DNA of 64,000 nt from positions 496,001-560,000 of the forward strand of contig PDUO01000034.1 in NCBI GenBank assembly GCA_003008705.1, in the 5' to 3' direction. Origin of the DNA: Pezicula radicicola. Lineage: Eukaryota > Ascomycota > Leotiomycetes > Helotiales > Dermateaceae. The first letter of the stretch is position 1; each line of letters starts with the position of its first letter. Positions 60,565 to 64,000 of the stretch are shown one piece after another. The translations under genes were made by a program, and so were the position numbers. The notes under the pieces are model-generated. The model saw nothing but the letters and a program-made list of their open reading frames with translations, ran no database searches and was not told the DNA's origin.

Positions 60565-60921
60565 GTAGAGTAGTGTAGCGGTGGATGATGACTGAGTAAA
60601 CGATGACCAACTTGCGAGTTAGTGGCAGATGGTGTATTGGGGTTTGTGTTGGGCATTAGATTGGCCTTCGAGTTAGGCATGGATAGAATTTCGAGTTGGA
60701 TACTGCCTCATGATTTTTTGAGTGGAAATTGTCGTTACTACATGTTACATCTATGCAAGACTCTTTTGTTTCCATTCAACCTTTGGGATTTGCAACAAAT
60801 CTTTACCTACAACAATACATAAATACACGCTTAAATTAGACGAAAAAGATGTATACAAAGCACCACAATACCTTAGGTCTAAAAAAATACCCTGCCACTT
60901 TTCTAATTTCCCCCTACTACC

Positions 60922-62839
60922 TTATCCAATATAAACTGGCAATTGGCTCCCAAAGTAGGCCATGGGAACCCTGGGACCAGGTACAAAGTAGTGGCAAGCC
61001 CCCCAAAGAAAGGCGCGGAACATCATCATCACCCAAGTATCAACTAGACCTTTTTCCAACTCATCATTCATATGCTGGAAACATGCCATAAGTTGAGGTA
61101 AGGACTTAAAACAGTTATCAACTTGGAGTGAAGAGGACTCGCTCATCTTTGACGCTATCTCCGAACATTCTTTTGCGCTCCACTCTCTGTAGTTATCCTC
61201 CTTGTGGGCTTTGAAGATATTTGTGAGCACGTGGGATTTCATCACTTCAAGATAATTGAATGGATGATGTTGAGGGCCTGCAGAGTCAGAACCTGGGCCG
61301 GAGTTGCAGAGCAAACCTGTGACTTCGTCGAAGAGTACACATAGAGCTTGCATGTATTCAAGCCTTTGTCTGACCTTCCAGTCGCGAGAGAAGTCTGAAG
61401 ACTCCCATTCTTTCCAATTTCTTGACAGCTCTCCCATTTTCCAATACGCCCAACATGTCCACCTGCCGATCTTTGCTTCTGCCCAATCAATTGACTCGGT
61501 CTCTTCCAGGGGCCCGTTTCGTTCTTCGATATATAAACCAAGCCCACTAGTGAAAGCTATACGGCCTTCCGCATTGCGTGTCATGCCTCCACAATTATCA
61601 CTTGGTGCAGGAATTTGGATGAGTGGAGAGTCTCCTTGCCATATCATTGGAGAGGCCATTGCTACAAGGTCACCAACAGGGAACTTGAAATCGGGTATTT
61701 CTCTCAGCAATTGCTTCAACCTTCGGGCCGAGTCGTGAATTCGAAGGATGTTCATTGCTTCAGTGATGTCTTCTTTTGTGTTGACTGAAAAAGTAGGAAT
61801 ACCCAGCCGCTGGTGTCCTCTGATAATTCCGGCTCCGAGCCGATCTGCGTTGGATGTAGCTATGTATACTTCCTCTTTCTCTTTGTATATGGATCCGGCC
61901 AAGGCTGGATTTCGCCATCGACTGACTCGGCTTAAGCGCTGGCCTCGCCCGGTATAGTCATATTGTAAGACAAGACCAAGGCCTCGTACCACAGTTGAAG
62001 TAAGAACGTGAGAGTGACCCTCAGCCCTCAAAACTCCGTCTTCGGGTCGGAAGTCTTTCCATCGCATACCCATTCGCCGAGCCAGGATTGCGATCACAGA
62101 TACTGTTGTTTTCGCCACAGGACGAATGACATCTGGAGGTTGGAGATCCCACGATCTTTCAAGCATTACCAAGGTCGGTACCCGTCTCCATCGAAGTAAA
62201 GAGTCTGGTGTAGATTCACCTGGAAGACTTGGATCGGGAAGCTCTTTTGATTCGAGAGACATACGGGTTATTTCATGCATCCAATGAAGAAAAGAGAGCC
62301 AGCTGACCATATCACCATTTGCCATAATTGGAGTTGATGGAACTGAATTTGTTGAATGAAAAAGCCTCTCAATCAGCGTTCGCCTATCTGACCTAAGCAG
62401 AATGTCCTTTTCAGACGATGTCTTGGTGGCAATATAGTCTGTTTGATGCGGCGTCATGGTCAATTTCCGTGACGTTTGATCACCAAGAATTAAGATGGCA
62501 CCTTCTCCAGCAAAACCATCATATGTCATGGAAATTTCTGGAATGGTGTAAAGAGTTTCGAAACGGAACTGTCGCCAGCGCCAACGTAGTCGTGTTTTCT
62601 GAGCCCAGTCGCCCATGACTGAGCTTTGGCAACGACGATAACCATCAGCTGTTGCGAAGTATTGTTGGAGAAGTTGACCGATAGTGGTTAGTAATGCTAC
62701 CAAGGAAACCACAAGAGCCGTGATAGCTATTCTATCTGAAGCAGAGATGCCGCTGCCACTGAAATTCTGAGCATGTTAGTAGGTCACGTGGGTTGTACTG
62801 GACTTGACTAACCTGAGAAGATTGAGATGTGTTGGACAT
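60922..62839 (-). CDS. Modin-like fungal protein with an N-terminal membrane segment
   Basis: Exon 1 (62839-62813, MSNTSQSSQ) and exon 2 (62766-60922) give 623 residues over a 46-nt intron that contains a CACGTG box. A hydrophobic segment (IAITALVVSLVALLTTIGQL) is followed by LQQYFATADGYRRCQSSVMG and WRWRQFRFETLYTIPEI, the start typical of fungal proteins annotated as modin. Further conserved-looking parts are SWLSFLHWMHEI, RSWDLQPPDVIRPVA and WCWA-like tryptophan clusters (WTCWAYWKMGEL). Biochemical function is unknown. I recall the modin name from heterokaryon-incompatibility work in Podospora, but cannot verify that here. Few introns and no enzymatic motifs. Confidence 0.75.
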
Positions 62840-64000
62840 GGTATTGGATATAACGATCTAGTGAGGATAATAGAGAGGTTTGATTGCCTTTGCTAGAGGT
62901 ATCGTCTTCCGAAATGGCATGGCTGAGGGACATCGTCGCTTACTGGCCGAATCGAAGCACACTAAAATATTACCTATTTTCTACAAGCAGCGAGAGGATA
63001 TATATAGAGTAGAGTAAAACGTAGGAAGGATAATAAGTTATCTACAGAATGGGTAACTTTAAATTATAAAAATTAACCTACCGTACAAAGGCTACCTTAC
63101 TATTGCAGTAGGGAGGTAGGTGACGATCTGCTAGCGTTCCGCGGGCCACTGCAGTTGAGGTCGGGTACGAAGTATCTTGAAGAGCTTGGGATTTGTTGAA
63201 TAGGCACAATATAAATGGGTAGCAACATGTGGGTGGCAATAGTGGTATTGTCTTCTGTGTGGAAGCTAGAGTGCCAGAATGGGCCGACTTCTTTGTTAAT
63301 AGTAGGACGATCACATGACTATTCCTATATTCACCGAATTCAACAGGATTTATAGAAGGAAAGAGCCTGAAACCAGCCTTAGGGGTTCAATTTGAACGAT
63401 TGTCAACCATGGCCGCCATTGCAACCACAGAAAAAGAAACGAAAAGACTTTGTTTTCTCCAGGTTTCCCATAATACCTTCTGTGACCCTATCGTTCCCAC
63501 ATCTGGTTTGTTGATTCTGTTGGTTAATAACACTCTATTGACCAATTTCCAATACAATGTCTCTCCAAGGATTTGCAAATCGTTGGGAAGGCCCCACAAG
63601 GTAACAAAATTCCCCTAGCACATGTTAGAAAACTTGAGATAACCACACGACCACACTCGTGGAATTTTGTATATGCCATCTCAACCACATTTAGACACCG
63701 ATCCGAATCAAGAACATAATGCAATATCTGACAAAATTAGCATCGTAAGGCACAGTAAACTGCACTACTTCCCCACGAATAGATCTCTAATGGCGTATGC
63801 TCGTATGATAGCGCAACGTGTTACCTCCGTAAAAGCTGGGGAAACTTCTGCTCTCAGATGGGGCTGTACCTGGGGAATTTGAAGATAATTCTACCGTTTC
63901 TAGAACTTCATCCTTGAGGTTGAGGTGCGGCATGACTTGCCTGTCCAGTCCTGAGAACCAGAGGTGACCACCCTCGCTTACATTTCATTTCTTGGTCCAG
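62840..64000. other. Window-end region, nothing recognised
   Basis: The first part is the promoter of the modin-like gene. Open frames at 63078-63314 (-), 63400-63618 (+) and 63667-63882 (+) have no recognised features. Confidence 0.4.

Overview
The window is nuclear DNA from a filamentous ascomycete (Pezizomycotina). The genes have short GT-AG introns, mostly 45-70 nt, some with CTAAC-like branch points. The gene set is typical: a GH7 cellulase, rhodopsin-domain membrane proteins, a Zn(II)2Cys6 regulator, a tyrosinase and a modin-like protein. The product families resemble Leotiomycetes (Helotiales), but that placement is inference. Gene bodies are GC-balanced. Several long gene-free blocks are AT-rich with repeat relics and transition-type changes, which suggests past repeat-induced point mutation (RIP).

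Layout. 0.2-1.9 kb: rhodopsin-domain membrane protein (-). 1.9-5.9 kb: gene-free but GC-normal, rich in TACAGTAC/TACTGTAC palindromes. 5.9-7.2 kb: acetamidase/formamidase (-). 7.2-11.2 kb: AT-rich, with a 179-bp MITE. 11.2-12.3 kb: short-chain dehydrogenase (-). 12.9-13.1 kb: a second MITE. 13.2-16.9 kb: tubulin cofactor D (+). 17.2-19.2 kb: Zn2Cys6 regulator, probably truncated (+). 20.8-22.1 kb: GH7 cellulase (+). 23.1-24.9 kb: peroxisomal 4CL-like acyl-CoA ligase (-). 25.5-28.2 kb: CDC45 (-). 30.5-31.9 kb: broken rhodopsin-domain gene (+). 32.8-34.4 kb: FMO-like monooxygenase (+). 34.86 kb: tRNA-Ser(AGA) with an intron. 36.1-38.5 kb: tyrosinase (-). 40.5-40.8 kb: secreted-peptide-like sequence without an ATG (-). 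41.1-42.5 kb: complete Tc1/mariner element with one stop codon (+). 44.7-47.7 kb: Trm4/NSUN2 tRNA m5C methyltransferase (-), divergent from 48.0-49.3 kb, a haloacetate-dehalogenase-like hydrolase with two microexons (+). 49.4-50.5 kb: class II aldolase-like protein (-). 50.5-55.8 kb: AT-rich repeat-relic block. 55.8-56.4 kb: MARVEL protein (+). 56.4-60.2 kb: AT-rich, no gene. 60.3-60.6 kb: exon of a six-cysteine secreted-type protein (+). 60.9-62.8 kb: modin-like protein (-). 62.8-64.0 kb: nothing recognised.

Conserved housekeeping genes (cofactor D, CDC45, Trm4, tRNA-Ser) are interleaved with accessory genes for plant-polymer, amide, phenolic and xenobiotic metabolism. I see no coherent secondary-metabolite cluster. 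The most informative signals are (i) a Tc1 element that is intact except for one RIP-type nonsense codon, about 300 bp from a secreted-peptide-like frame whose expected ATG is ATA; (ii) 9- and 10-nt microexons in the hydrolase; (iii) a 132-nt frame-preserving, stop-free intron in cofactor D; and (iv) two MITE-like elements with TA-flanked inverted ends. All exon structures were built by hand from frame continuity, splice signals and family resemblance, without database searches.
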